A DNA stretch of 64,000 nucleotides, from positions 1 through 64,000 of the forward strand of contig JAPTJF010000049.1 in assembly GCA_029339195.1 (NCBI GenBank). The letters run 5' to 3'. A program made the translations under genes and the position numbers. Of the stretch, positions 46,041 through 56,975 are shown piece by piece. Every line of letters starts with the position of its first letter. Within the stretch, counting starts at the first letter, position 1. Origin of the DNA: Micractinium sp. NFX-FRZ. Lineage: Eukaryota > Chlorophyta > Trebouxiophyceae > Chlorellales > Chlorellaceae. The notes under the pieces were generated by a model, which saw only the letters and a list, made by a program, of their open reading frames with translations, searched no databases and had not been told where the DNA came from.

Positions 46041-48947
46041 TCACTCCTCCACTGGCGGGGCAATGGCGTCCAGCAGCTCCAACAGCTTCACAAAGGCGCA
46101 GCACACATGCCCCGTCACGTCCACCCGTTGGCCAGCCCCCGGGCGCAGCGTGTGCGGGAAGCCGCCCACGGCGGCCGCCGGCATGCCCTGGCCCTCGCAG
46201 ACCTGCAGGGGCAGGCAGGCAGGGGGGTGGGGGTGACATGGCAGCTGGCGGCGGAGCCGAGGCGAGCATCCGTCATGAAAAGGGAAACAACTGGCGTTCA
46301 AAGGTCGCTTGTTAGACGGCACCTGCCCATCCTGGGTACTTTGAGCTCATTCCAACAGTACGGCATATGCCAGCTTGGGCCCGGCAGACCCCCATCCCCA
46401 CACGCAGCATCACTGCACCATACGCCAGCTGGACTGCAACTTGAAAGTCGCAGCGGCTAGGCAGCAGTGCGGCATTGCGCCAGCTTCTGACCTTCCACCC
46501 CAACACATCGCAAACAACATCACCACCTGCTTACCTGCGCCCCGATCAGGAAGCCCACAGCCACGCGGGCGCACGCCGCATACGCCTCCAGCCGTGCCTG
46601 CTCCTCTTCTGCCGATGCCTGGGCGGCAGCATCCCCCGCCGCTGTTGCATCCCGTGCACTTGCGGCCTCTGCCAGGCTGACCTGTAAGTACAGATTGATC
46701 GATTGGTTGTAAGTAGAGGCAACATGGTTAGGCTCTGCAACAGGAAGTCGAGCCAGCTGAGCCTTGCAACGCCGGCCTCCAGCCTCCTGCCCTCCTGCCT
46801 CTACCACCGTCCACCAATCACCCTTTTGCTGACCTGCAGGCAGTGTGCCAGCCCCTCCAGTGCACAGGCCACCTCCACGGTAGCCTGCTGGTGCGGCGCC
46901 TGCATGAATGCAGCAAAGCATGGAGGCAGCAGTAAGCGGTAGCACTGACGCACCCTGGTTGTTGCGCGCGGGCAGTGCCCTGACCGACTTGAAGTCCAAG
47001 AGCAAACTGCTAGGGTGCCTGAAGTACTGATCCGCACCTGTGCGTCCCACATGCTGCCTCAGCCCCCCTTCAAAAGTATGCCCACTTCAAAAGTATGCCC
47101 ACTGACAAGGGTTCCCCTGCTCAAGCACCCAAAGCAGTCCCTCCACTTAAGCCCCCCTGCTTTGCCCCACCTGCTCTCGTCACACGCATTACCTCACGCC
47201 CACCTGCTTCACGTCCTCATAAAAGGTCTGCCCTGAGATGACATCCTGCTGAAGCTCCCGCAAGTATCCCGCCACCCAGCGCCGCTCCTGGCGGTCGCCG
47301 CTGCAGGCGTGCAGCACCGCGCCAGCGCAGCACTGCCAGTTGGCAAAGAAGACGATCTCGCCGGGGTCCACCTCACCCCGCCTGGGGGGCAGGGGGCGGT
47401 GGGCGAGATGATTAGTCTCATTGAGCATCACGAGGCAGGCGGGCCAGGCAGGCCAAGAGGTCCTTACATCAGGCGGGGACTCTCCCAGCAAGGCAGCGCA
47501 AAGCATGGAGGAAAGAAAGGAAGCTGCTGCTGGCACGTCCAGCGAAAGTGTCCCCACATGCCCCCAGCACGCATCTCCTGCCCATCGCTCCCCCCACATG
47601 CCTGTACTTGGCTTGGAAGGCGCGCAGTGCCGCGCTGGCGCCCCGCAGCAGGCGGCCGTCCTGCAGGCGGGCGTAGGCTGTCGCCAGGGCAAAGGCCGCC
47701 TCCCCTCCATAGCTGTTGGCAACCGGGAGGTGGGGATGCGGACAGCAGGGGTCAGCACCATGCAGAGCCAGACTGGATGGTCTGCGGCAGCTGCTTTTTC
47801 AGTCAAGTTCAATCCAACTTCAACTTACAGCTGCCACCCCGCCTCGGCTTCATATCCCCGCCCCAGCGTGTCAAAGTGTATCTCCATGGTGCCATCTGGG
47901 CGCTGCTGGTGCAGGATGCCGCCTGCCAGCTCAGCCATGAGGTGCCTCCTCGTCTCCTCCTGTGGGTGCCCCTCCCAGGCGGCCAGTGCCAGCAGCATCA
48001 TGGCAGAGTGAGCCACGCTGGAGGGCTCTCCCAGCCCTCCGGCCCCGCCTGTCAGGTGGCACCTGCTCGGTGGAAAGGGCAAGTGAGAGGTAGGGAGCAT
48101 CTGCGACAGAAAGAGGCGGGCGGCGGGCACTGCCGGGCAGGGCAGGGAGGCAGGTGGGGCAGGGCAGCAGTTGAGGTGGGGCACGTGATGTTGGATGCAT
48201 CTGCATCTGCATCTGCATGTGGGTGGTCGGCTGGGCCGTCCTTGGTGCTTGCTGGTGATGTCCATTGTGACCAAAAGCAGACAGTGCAGGCAACATGTGC
48301 CTCCCCGCCTCCCTGCCTCACCATGGCTCTGGTGGCCCGGCGTGCCACGTCAGCATCCCTTCATAGTGCTGCAGGGTGGACTGGATGACCTGGCGGAAGA
48401 GGAAAGCGCGGAGACAACTGCACAGTCAAGCCTGGATGGTTGTATGGAGGAGTCGAGCACGCTGCAATTTCTCACGGGGCTGGTGGCAGCAGCAGCAGCA
48501 GCAGTAGCTGCCAGCACTTGGCCATACGTAGGTGCCGCTGCCGGCGCTTAGCCGCTTGCGGGCTGGCACCCACCATTCTGCCAGAAGCTTCGATCACAGG
48601 TAAACAAATGTGGTCTCTCAACCACCCTGTTGTCACCATAACGGCGCACTCACCGGGTCAAACTCCCTGATGCCTGTGGCCGCCGACAGCACCGCCAGGT
48701 CAGCAGCCGTCCCTATGTCCCTGATCGGCGAGGAGCGGTCCTCATAGCAGCCGTGGTCTGGGTTGTACAAGTAGTGCAGGCGCTGGGTTGCCGGGTCTGT
48801 CATGGCATGGAACCAGCCAGCGGCCCTGGAAAGGCTGTGCCTCAGGGCAGGCCGCAGCTGCAGCAGGGTCTCCATGGAGCGGCGGCGGGCGGCGAGTACT
48901 GCGGCGGGGTGGCGGGGTGTGTGAGCGGCTGAGCACGTGTCGGACAC
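46041..48947 (-). CDS. Uncharacterised alpha/alpha-barrel (six-hairpin glycosidase-like) protein
   Basis: About 420 residues from eight exons (near 48657-48947, 48322-48392, 47829-48063, 47605-47712, 47200-47385, 46837-46905, 46530-46683 and 46041-46205). The protein has the repeating pattern of helical barrels: RDIGTAADLAVLSAATG, then AHSAMMLLALAAWE, AGGILHQQRPDGTMEIHF, YEAEAGWQLYGGEAAFALATAYARLQDGRLL (written here as two linked helices), and GGFPHTL followed by RVDVTGHVCCAFVKLLEL near the C terminus. Bacterial six-hairpin proteins show the same order of blocks (LR..G.A..L, ALLAL, LQ..DG, PGEA..AL, RID.TQHA). Substrate and catalytic residues cannot be named from this. The true N terminus is uncertain: ATG at 48947 opens the frame, but CCGCAG just before the VLAARRR segment could be a splice acceptor from an upstream exon. 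The gene converges on MutS2. Confidence 0.6.
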
Positions 48948-49207
48948 CCTTCCTCTACCACGACACCTTCTCTATGCTCTGCACGCAAGAACTGAAAGCC
49001 CGAGCGCAAGAGACGAGGGCTACACGGGCCAACCTCAACGCTGGTAAGCTCAGGTTTCATCCAAGGCTCGATGACAGGTAAAGCACTCCTGGGTGCTGCA
49101 CAGTTGTGTCTGAAGAAGACAGGCGTCGAGCGCCTCAGGCCCTGGCAGTTAGAAAGCGTGGATTAGGCTGTGGCCCTTGTTCCTCCTGCCAAATCGATTA
49201 AATCGGC

Positions 49208-51116
49208 ATGGAGCCAGCCCGGAACTGGGACATCATCCCTCAGGCCTGGGAGCCGCACTTCAGGGTGAGGCCGCCGGGAGGGCAGCAGGCTGGGACTGGG
49301 TTCCAGGAGGAGAACGTGCTGAGCAGATGCAAGCAGGAGATGTGCAGGAGCAGTGCAGACACGGCAAACAAGGCTGTGCGCACGTCGCCAGCGGCAGCGC
49401 CCGCGCCGACGCCCCCGCCTGTCGTGTCCCCACCTTCACATGCCGTAGGAGCGTGATGTGCAGCACCAGCGGCATGACGCCCTGGCCTGTGTGGCCGTCG
49501 GTCTGTTCATCCTTGTTGCGGCCCTGCGCGTGGAGAACCAGCTGACTGCACTGGAGACGGTTACGCACGTTGCGCTCGTCGGCTGCGTACTAGTCATGCT
49601 GGCGGGGCGGGGCAGCGAGGGCTACTCAACCTGGCGCAACGTGGCTGTGGAAAGTAGTGCAGCAGCAGCCCGCTGGCGCCGAGCCAGTGAAACACTTGCA
49701 CATGCGGTGCTGGGTTTATAACATTGAAAAAGAATGCGGGTATCTTACTATGCACAGCCCCAAACTTTGTCCTCCCTGCCCTCAACTGCACCACCACCTC
49801 TCGCCCCCCTCCTGCAGGTGCTGCTACGCGTGGGCCTCAGCGCCTCCACCGTCATTCACAAGCACGCACTGAAGGTGCTCCAAGGTGACACCGGCTGTGC
49901 GTGGCGCGCCTGCCCAGCACCGCCTGCGCATGCCACACGCCCCACTCATCGGGACGGCATGATGCCCTGCAGTGCTTGCTTCGCGCTGCTGTGCTTGCCT
50001 CCCTGCCACCACCCTGTAGCAGCCAGCACTCCGCGGCAGCCCAGCAACCCCTCCTTCTCATACACAACCCTGCCCCCCTGTTATGCCACGCTACGACTGA
50101 GCAGAGGAGCCTGCCCCCGGCCTGCCCTGGGTGCGCATCCTGCTGGCTGTGCTGCGCATGCTGGTGGCCGACCACACCGCCATGCTGGCATTCCTGGGGG
50201 CCGCCTTGCCCGTCGGGGTCGTCTCGAGCACTCTGCTGCAGTTTTTCTGTTTCGGCCTGGTGGCGGCACAAAACGGGCGGCTGTGTGCCACACCGGTGAG
50301 GGTGTTGCAGCAGGGGAGGTCACATGGGGAAGCTATCCATATATGGCAGCCTGGATCTAGCTGGCGCAGCAACCTTGGTCTGCCAACCCCCTGTTTTTAG
50401 GTTGCGCACTGCACTGCTGCCTGGCCCTGGGCTGTTCTCTAGCGCCTGCCCATCATGCCGTGGCGTCCCCTTCCCGCCTGCTTTGTCCCCCTGTTCACTA
50501 TCCTCGTGTTGGCGTTCCACCATGCACCCGCCGCTCACCCCTCCGCCCTGCACCCTGCGTGCTCGCCCCTGCATGCTCGGCCCCCCTTTTCTGGGTGCAG
50601 TACATGCAAGGCTCGACTGCTGCGGCCACGCGTGACCCGATTGCCGGCATCACTGCGCTGTCCGTGCACAAGGCTGGGCGCCTCCTGCACCTGCCCCTGC
50701 TTCAGCTGGTGGCGCGCCCCACAGAGGAGCAGATTTGCTGCTGGTACACGATGTGCCTCCAATTCATGCTGGTGAGTGGTGCCATGCCACCGGTAGGGTG
50801 CTGTGCATGATGCGGGCAGTGCACTGGTAGCTGCCACATCAGCTGGCAGTGTGGCAACAACCCCTTGCATCATGTCGCTGCCCTTCCGGTGCAGGGCTTT
50901 GTGGCGCCTACCCTGTACTGGGCATGCAGCGACGTCAGCGCAGCAGTAGCGCACGCGCGACAGGAGGGCATCAACAGCAGCGATCGCCTGTGCAGAACGT
51001 ACTGCACGCTGCAATACCACCTGTGCTCCCGCAGGGGCGCCCTGTCTTGGATGCTGGCGGCGGCGGCAGCGGTGCTGGCCACGACGGCTGCGCTCCTGCT
51101 TCTGAAACGCTGGTGA
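49208..51116 (+). CDS. Unrecognised multi-pass membrane protein, tandem copy 1
   Basis: Six exons: 49208-49264, 49449-49646, 49818-49884, 50105-50295, 50601-50771 and 50895-51116, giving 301 residues. Hydrophobic segments that could span a membrane: ACVAVGLFILVAALRV, HVALVGCVLVMLAG, a long one around TAMLAFLGAALPVGVVSS through CFGLVAAQ, a weaker one around CLQFMLGFVAPTLYWACS, and a C-terminal one, SWMLAAAAAVLATTAALLLL, ending in KRW. The loop segment LHLPLLQLVARPTEEQICCWYT is strongly conserved in the neighbouring copy. I do not recognise the family. The donor of exon 2 is inferred from phase (GTGGAA at 49647); a better-looking GTAGTG lies seven bases further on but breaks the frame. UGUAA lies at 51326-51330. 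Confidence 0.72.
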
Positions 51117-51892
51117 CTGCTAAGTTTAGAGGGCGGCTAGTTCCTTTCTCTGTCAGAATGCCTCTATTTCAGCGCGCCCCAAAGGCGGGCCTCTCGCCAG
51201 AAGGGCTCTGCGTGCTGGCGCGCTGCAGTGTATCTGGTGGCACGCGCCCTGTGAGCACATGGTGTCCTTTGCTTCCTGTCCGTCCTCGTTTATCTTTGTT
51301 TATCTGATCAGGAATTCATAGCTACTGTAAGGTAGCTCCGTGATGACGTGTGGCGAGGGGCCGAGGTACCGGCCCAGCTGTGGGCTGGCAACCTGGGCAG
51401 TCGTGCAACTGCCGGGCACTGCTGCCCTGCGCGGCAGCCGCCGGGGGCTAATTTCGACAGCAGAACAAGAGGGGTTGGCCTTGGTGATGGGGCAAGAGCA
51501 CTACTGGCCTTCCCTCTGTGCGCAGCTCAGCTGTTTGCTTCCCCCTGTTGGGCGGCGGCGCGGCGGGGCAGGCTGGGTGGCCTACCGACGGAAGTTGGAG
51601 AGGCACCCCTCCCGCACACGACATGCATGTCGAGAGCAGAATCCTCGATGCATTGAACGCAGGGAGAGCTAGAAGGCATGCTTACCTGTAAGAGCCTCTG
51701 CATGAGACGATGCCCTGCACAAGCTCCCATGCTCTGAGGCAAGGTTCATGTGTAAGGTGTTACCACCCCGAACTAGACAAAGGGCCCTTGGTTTCGGGTG
51801 GCGTCGGGCAGCTTGGCAAGAAAGCTGACTGTGCCCTTAGACGACATAGATGTGCCCTCGGCTTTACTGCTTCTGTAACGTCCCTGACTGCA
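51117..51892. other. Spacer between the tandem membrane-protein genes
   Basis: Contains the UGUAA of copy 1 and presumably the promoter of copy 2. The 110-codon open frame here has no features of a real exon. Confidence 0.5.
51326..51330 (+). terminator. UGUAA polyadenylation signal of membrane protein copy 1
   Basis: TGTAA 210 bases after the stop of copy 1 and well before the start of copy 2, supporting two separate transcripts. Confidence 0.5.
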
Positions 51893-53934
51893 ATGGAGTC
51901 AACACATCGGAGCTTCAGGTTTCCTTCGGCTTGGGAGGCGCACTTCAGGGTGAGGGGAGGGGCAGCAGGCTGACAGGGCCCTCTGCGGGCGGGCTGGGGC
52001 AGCGAGGGAGGGAGCACTGAGGTGGGGGGGCGCGTCTGGCATGGCTGGACAGAAGTGCGATCACACGGGCCTCTGGCCTGCTGCGCAGCCGGAGGCGCCG
52101 CCCGGCGCCGCCCGCCGCCGCCGCCCCCGCCCCTCCCACAGCATCACCTCCTCCTCGTCTCACCCTCCCACCCCTCACACACACACATGCAGGAGCGTGA
52201 TGAGCGGCACCGGCGGCGTGACGCGCTGGCCTGTGCGGTCGCCCTCCTGTTTGTGCTGGTAGCGGCCCTGCGCGTGGAGGCACAGCTGACGACAACGGAG
52301 ACGGCCACGCATGCTGTGCTGATCAGCACGATGCTGCTGGTGCTGGCGGGATGGCGCACCGAGGGCTACGCGTCCTGGCGCAACTTTGCCGTGGAAAGTA
52401 GTGCACCAGCAGCCTGCTAGCCTCAGTGTGTGATTTAAACTTCGCTACCAATCAGCAGGGCTTGTGCCAGCGCCTGGCTTGCACATGTTGCCATGCCACC
52501 CCTGCAACAAGGTCTGAGCAGCTCGATACTGCAGTCCTCGTCTGCATCAATCAAGCGCTCACCCCTCCTCGTTGCCTGCCGCTGTTCTTGTCTGCAGGCG
52601 ATGCTGCGCGTGGGTCTCTGCGCTTCAACTGTCATCCACAAGCACGCGCTCATGATTCTGCAAGGTGACCTAACCCCGCGGGTACTGCGGTGGGCAGGCA
52701 GAGGGCAGCAACGTTACTGGCACCTGGCGGGCCTGCAGCGACTGCCCCCCTCAATCCACAGCTGCACGACTGGTTCATGGCTCTTAAGTGCCGTTGCCAC
52801 TTTCAGCCAAACTCTGCTCCATGCTGCTGGCTTCACACAGCACTTGCTGCCTGTCCCTGTGGCATTGCGGGTTCATGCCTTGCAGAGGAGCCAGTCCCCG
52901 GCCTGCCCTGGGTGCGCACCCCGCTGGGCGTGCTGCGCGTACTAGTGGGCGACCACACCGCCATGCTGGCATTCCTGGGAGCTGCCTGGCCCCTGGGCGG
53001 GATCACAAACATGCTGCTGCAGCTCCTCTGCCTGTGCCTGGTGGTGGCACGCAATGAGGGGCTGTGCGCCACCCCGGTGCGTGGGCTGCACAGGATTGGC
53101 CCAGGGGAGAGATGTTGCTGGCATCACGGCAGGCCTAGCTGGGGGGTACTGGTGGCAACGTCCAGCACCCTCGTTGCCCTGCACAGCCAGCGGGATGCCC
53201 CGCTTGTGTTTGCGGCTTTGGAAGGGCCGCTTGCGTGTGCCCGCTGGTTGCGGCTGCTGGGATGACTGCCTTGAAGCCAAGGTGGCGTGCGCTGATCACA
53301 CGCCTTCCCGGCCGCCTCCAACCCCTCTCCCCATAGCCTTCCGCCCATCCCTGCACCCTCACCCCCTGCGCCTGCACCCCTCTTCCCTTGGCACAGTACC
53401 TGCAAGGCGCAACTGCATACGCCATGCGCGACGCCGTCGGCGGCACCGCCACGCTGTACCTGCACCAGGCCCTCCGCCTCCTGCACCTGCCCATGCTCAA
53501 GGTGGTGGCCCGCCCCACAGAGGAGAGGATCTGCCGCTGGTACACCCTGGCCATCCAGTCCCTGCTGGTAAGACCAGGCTTACCCTGGTGGGAGTGATCT
53601 GGAACTCACGCACCTGAGTTTTGGCATGAACTCCAAGCTGGCGACAAGCACATGCTAACTGATCAGTGGGCACCCCCTTGCATGCGTGCCGCCCGCCCCC
53701 TGCGGTGTGCAGGGCTTCCTAGCTCCCACCCTGATGTGGGCCTGCAGCGATGCCAGCGCGGCTGTGGCGCACGCCGCATGGCGGGGGGTCGGCAGTCGCG
53801 ACCGCACGCACAGGGCCTACAGCATCATTCACCGCCACCTGTGCTCCCGCGGTGGCGCGCTGTGTTGGGTGGCGGGGGCGGCGGCAACGGTGCTGGCTGC
53901 TACAGTGGCGGCCCTGCTCCTGCACCGCTGGTGA
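51893..53934 (+). CDS. Unrecognised multi-pass membrane protein, tandem copy 2
   Basis: Six exons: 51893-51949, 52193-52390, 52598-52664, 52886-53076, 53397-53567 and 53713-53934. Their lengths (57, 198, 67, 191, 171, 222) equal those of copy 1, and the product is again 301 residues. Shared landmarks include the start (PSAWEAHFR against PQAWEPHFR), DALACAVALLFVLVAALRVE, ASTVIHKHAL, PGLPWVR, DHTAMLAFLGAA, LHLPMLKVVARPTEERICRWYT, APTLMWACSD and a final hydrophobic helix ending HRW. Conservation of exons with divergence of introns supports two real genes. Function is unknown; the hydrophobic pattern points to an integral membrane protein with both ends carrying basic residues. Confidence 0.72.
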
Positions 53935-54678
53935 CTGCATGTGGGCCACCTGGATGTTCTTGTGTCCTTGCTTTCGTTCCAGTCATACAGTCAAATAAGT
54001 TTGAGGTTTGATGCCCTCGAATGTGTGCTTCTGGCCTCTGGCCTCTGGCCTCTGGCCTCCCGCTTCCGCCAGTACATCTGCAGTACAGGTCAATTTCATG
54101 CGAGGCGCGCGCCTTTCTCGCTGTGCATTGTTGCTGAACTCTCTCGACTTGTGGTTGCGTTGAAGACATTTTGCAACGGGTGTCGGAGTGCTGGCACACG
54201 CTCCCGGTCTCGCGACACGACCGAACCCAAGCAGCTTGCCCATGGTTGATCACGAGGCGAGTACAGGAGTGCTCTAGCCATGCGCGGCCAGCAACGCCGC
54301 GCAGCCGGGGGCGGCGTAGCTTGCAGTGGCGAGGCGCCAGGGGGGGCGCCACCGCCGTTGTCGACCCGCCTGCCCCACATTCCCGCACGCGCAGGGCAAG
54401 GTGAAGGAGATTGAGTGGCACTTTGAGCAGACAGGAGTGCACTCTGGCAACATATTTCGTGAGTGGGTAACAGGAGGCAGTCGTCTAAGCAGTGGCAAAA
54501 CCTTCTCTCCCTGCCAAGCGTGACTGCCGTGCCACACGCAGTGCGGCGCTGCCCACAGGGGTCCCCCAGCCTCCAAGAAGGCCTCATCCTGCTCTCTCAT
54601 GCCCTCCCCGACTGTGCCTGCACACCGCCCGCAGCCACGATTCACGAGTACAGCGAAGACAATGCGCCTGCACGGCTG
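53935..54678. other. Spacer between membrane protein copy 2 and the FAXC-like gene
   Basis: Contains four perfect copies of CTGGCCT at 54031-54058. A leader exon of the FAXC-like gene could lie here but was not fixed. Confidence 0.45.
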
Positions 54679-56714
54679 ATGCCGCGCGGCCCGCACCCCG
54701 ACGCCACCGTGCCACCTTGTGTGGCTGCCGCGGCGGCCGCCGGCGTGCCTGCTTTGACAGCCCTTGAGGCAGGCCTGGCCTTGGTTCTGGTGGGCGCACT
54801 GCTAGCCTTCCTCTACTCCCTGCTGTCCTTCAAGCGGCCGCCCCAGCCCGACACCCCTGCAACTGCCGACGACCCAGCGGCGCCGCTCGTGTTGGCGGAC
54901 CTGGCACGCTGGCCGCAGGCGCTGGGGCCGGGCCGCCCGTCCTGCAGCAACAGCAGCTATGTCACCAAAGTGGAGGCCTTCATGCGCTTTGCCGGCATCG
55001 AGTACTCGAAGCAAGTGGTGAGTGGCAGAAACGAGGAGGAGCGTCTCACGGAGTGGTGGCATCTGCAGTGCACTCCTCTGGCAACAGGGGTGCCATCATC
55101 CTCGGGGAGGACGCCTCACTGTATACTGCTCGATACATGCAACAGTGCAATGCGCCCCAGCCTGACGTTCCGTCTTGTGCCGCGCTGCCCACGTGCCCGC
55201 AGGGCTTCCCTGATGCCGCGGCCGCTCCCAAGGCCCAGCTGCCCTTCATCGAGCGCGGCGGCCAGCGCATCGGCGACAGCGCATTCATCATCAAGCACCT
55301 CATCAGGTGGCAGACGTGCCGCGCCTGCCGCTGCGCTGTGCACGCCATGCAGCTGCTGACGCAGGGACTTGTCCTCAGCTACCCTTTGCGTCTGCAGCGT
55401 AGATGGCTGACCTGCCGCCATCGTCGACCGCTTACTGACCCTCCCCTCCACATCATCCTCTGCAAGGTGCCCCGGCCGCAGCTCTGGCGCGGCGCCGGCT
55501 GAGCTGGAGTCCCCGCCAGGCGCTGAGAGCAAGGCGGCAGCGCTCGCGGTGGCGCGCATGTGCGACACCGACCTGGCCACCGCCGTTGCGTACGCCCGCT
55601 GGGTGGACGATGCGGTGAGGGCTCACGGGAGGGGACGAAGCCGCAAGCGAGTCAGCGCTGGCAGCGCAGGTGCTGCCGCCTTCCCATTTGTGCATGTCAA
55701 CCCTTTGCCGACCCCGCCTGCCCCTCCCAGCTGCGGTGCTGTCCTGCCCCTCCATCCTGCCCACTCTCCCTATGCCTGCCCACATGACCATCTGCCTGGT
55801 TGCGCACGTGCCCCACCCGCAGGGCTGGGCGCGCTGCCGCCGTGCGCTGCTAGGCCCCTACCGTCTGCCGCTGGGCGTCTCCTCCGTCGTCTCCCGCATG
55901 GGCCGCAAGGCCTGCCTGACGCGGGTGGTGGAGCAGGGCTTTGGGCGGCACAGCGAGGGAGACAGAGAGGCACTGGTGAAGGAGGAGCTGGCAGCGCTGG
56001 CGGCCCTGCTGGGAGACAGGTGCGCTGGGGTGGTGAGGTGTGAAGATCCTGGGGCGTGAGTAGGAAGCAAGTTAAGAGGGGATGCATCAAGGTACAGGGC
56101 AGGCCTGCCCAGGCGCATGTTCACAATTCCCGCCCCCAGCCCCACCCCTCCCCCGCCCTGTTCCTGCCAAGCGCAGGAAGTACCTGTTTGGGGACAGCCC
56201 ACATGCCGTGGATGCCTCTGCTTTCGGTGTGATGGACCAGATGGCGGCCCGAGACCTCAACCCTCGGCTGGCAGAGCTGCTGGCCGCTCACCCCAACCTG
56301 GTGAGCTGGCCAAGAGCCGTTTAGGGTGGGGTTTCAGCGTTGGGGAGCTGAATGATTGGGCAGGCGGCTGGAAAGTGTGTGTGTGTGTTGTACCATGGCA
56401 CGCACACCATTCACCATACCCCGGTGGCCGATGTGATGGAAGCTCCCTCTAGACGCTCGAAACGCTGTGCCACATGCAAACCGTGCCCAGACATTGTCAG
56501 CAAGGTTGATGCCGCTGTTGCTGGTGCTGCTCCACCACAGGTGGCGTTCCGAGAGCGCATCAAGACGTCCTACTTTGGGACAGACTATGAGACGGAGGTT
56601 GTATGGCTGGATGGGCCCCTGGCGCAGAGGGGCACAGCCGAGGAGGGCCAGGGCAGGGGGGCGGCAGAGGCAGCCGAGGGCAAGCGACACAAGGTGGGGG
56701 CCAAGGAGGAGTGA
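54679..56714 (+). CDS. FAXC/metaxin-like protein with GST fold and N-terminal membrane helix
   Basis: Six exons: 54679-55017, 55203-55306, 55467-55614, 55823-56019, 56177-56300 and 56541-56714; phases agree and give 361 residues. Residues about 18-45 form a hydrophobic helix (LEAGLALVLVGALLAFLYSLL). The GST-N-like half contains SNSSYVTKVEAFMRFAGIEY and QLPFIERGGQRIGDSAFIIKHL. The GST-C-like half contains YLFGDSPHAVDASAFGVMDQM, the hallmark block of failed-axon-connections (FAXC) and metaxin proteins. The C-terminal tail is charged and low in complexity. The family is linked to membranes and mitochondria in animals; the algal role is unknown. The open frame extends upstream, and CCGCAG just before ATIHEYSED could be an acceptor, so a short upstream exon is possible. 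UGUAA lies at 56797-56801. Confidence 0.85.
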
Positions 56715-56796
56715 GAAGGCCGTGCCACTCTGCACCGGCCAACACGTTTTTTCCCGTTGTATTCTTGATCTCAGTCTCTTGATCAAGTTGTGGCAA

Positions 56797-56801
56797 TGTA
56801 A
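56797..56801 (+). terminator. UGUAA polyadenylation signal of the FAXC-like gene
   Basis: TGTAA 83 bases after the stop and about 175 bases before the TWD40-2 ATG. Confidence 0.65.
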
Positions 56802-56975
56802 GACGATACATGTGCCAAATAGTGTAAGTGTCGGGTGAGCGGTGCACCGCGGTGAGGGCGCCGCGACGCCGCGCCTGCTGTGGGGTGCTGTCCTGACCTC
56901 GCTGCTCTTTTCGCATTTCCGCCGCCTGATCGCAACCAGACCACCATACAGATGCTTTGATCGCCCGCTGCGGCT

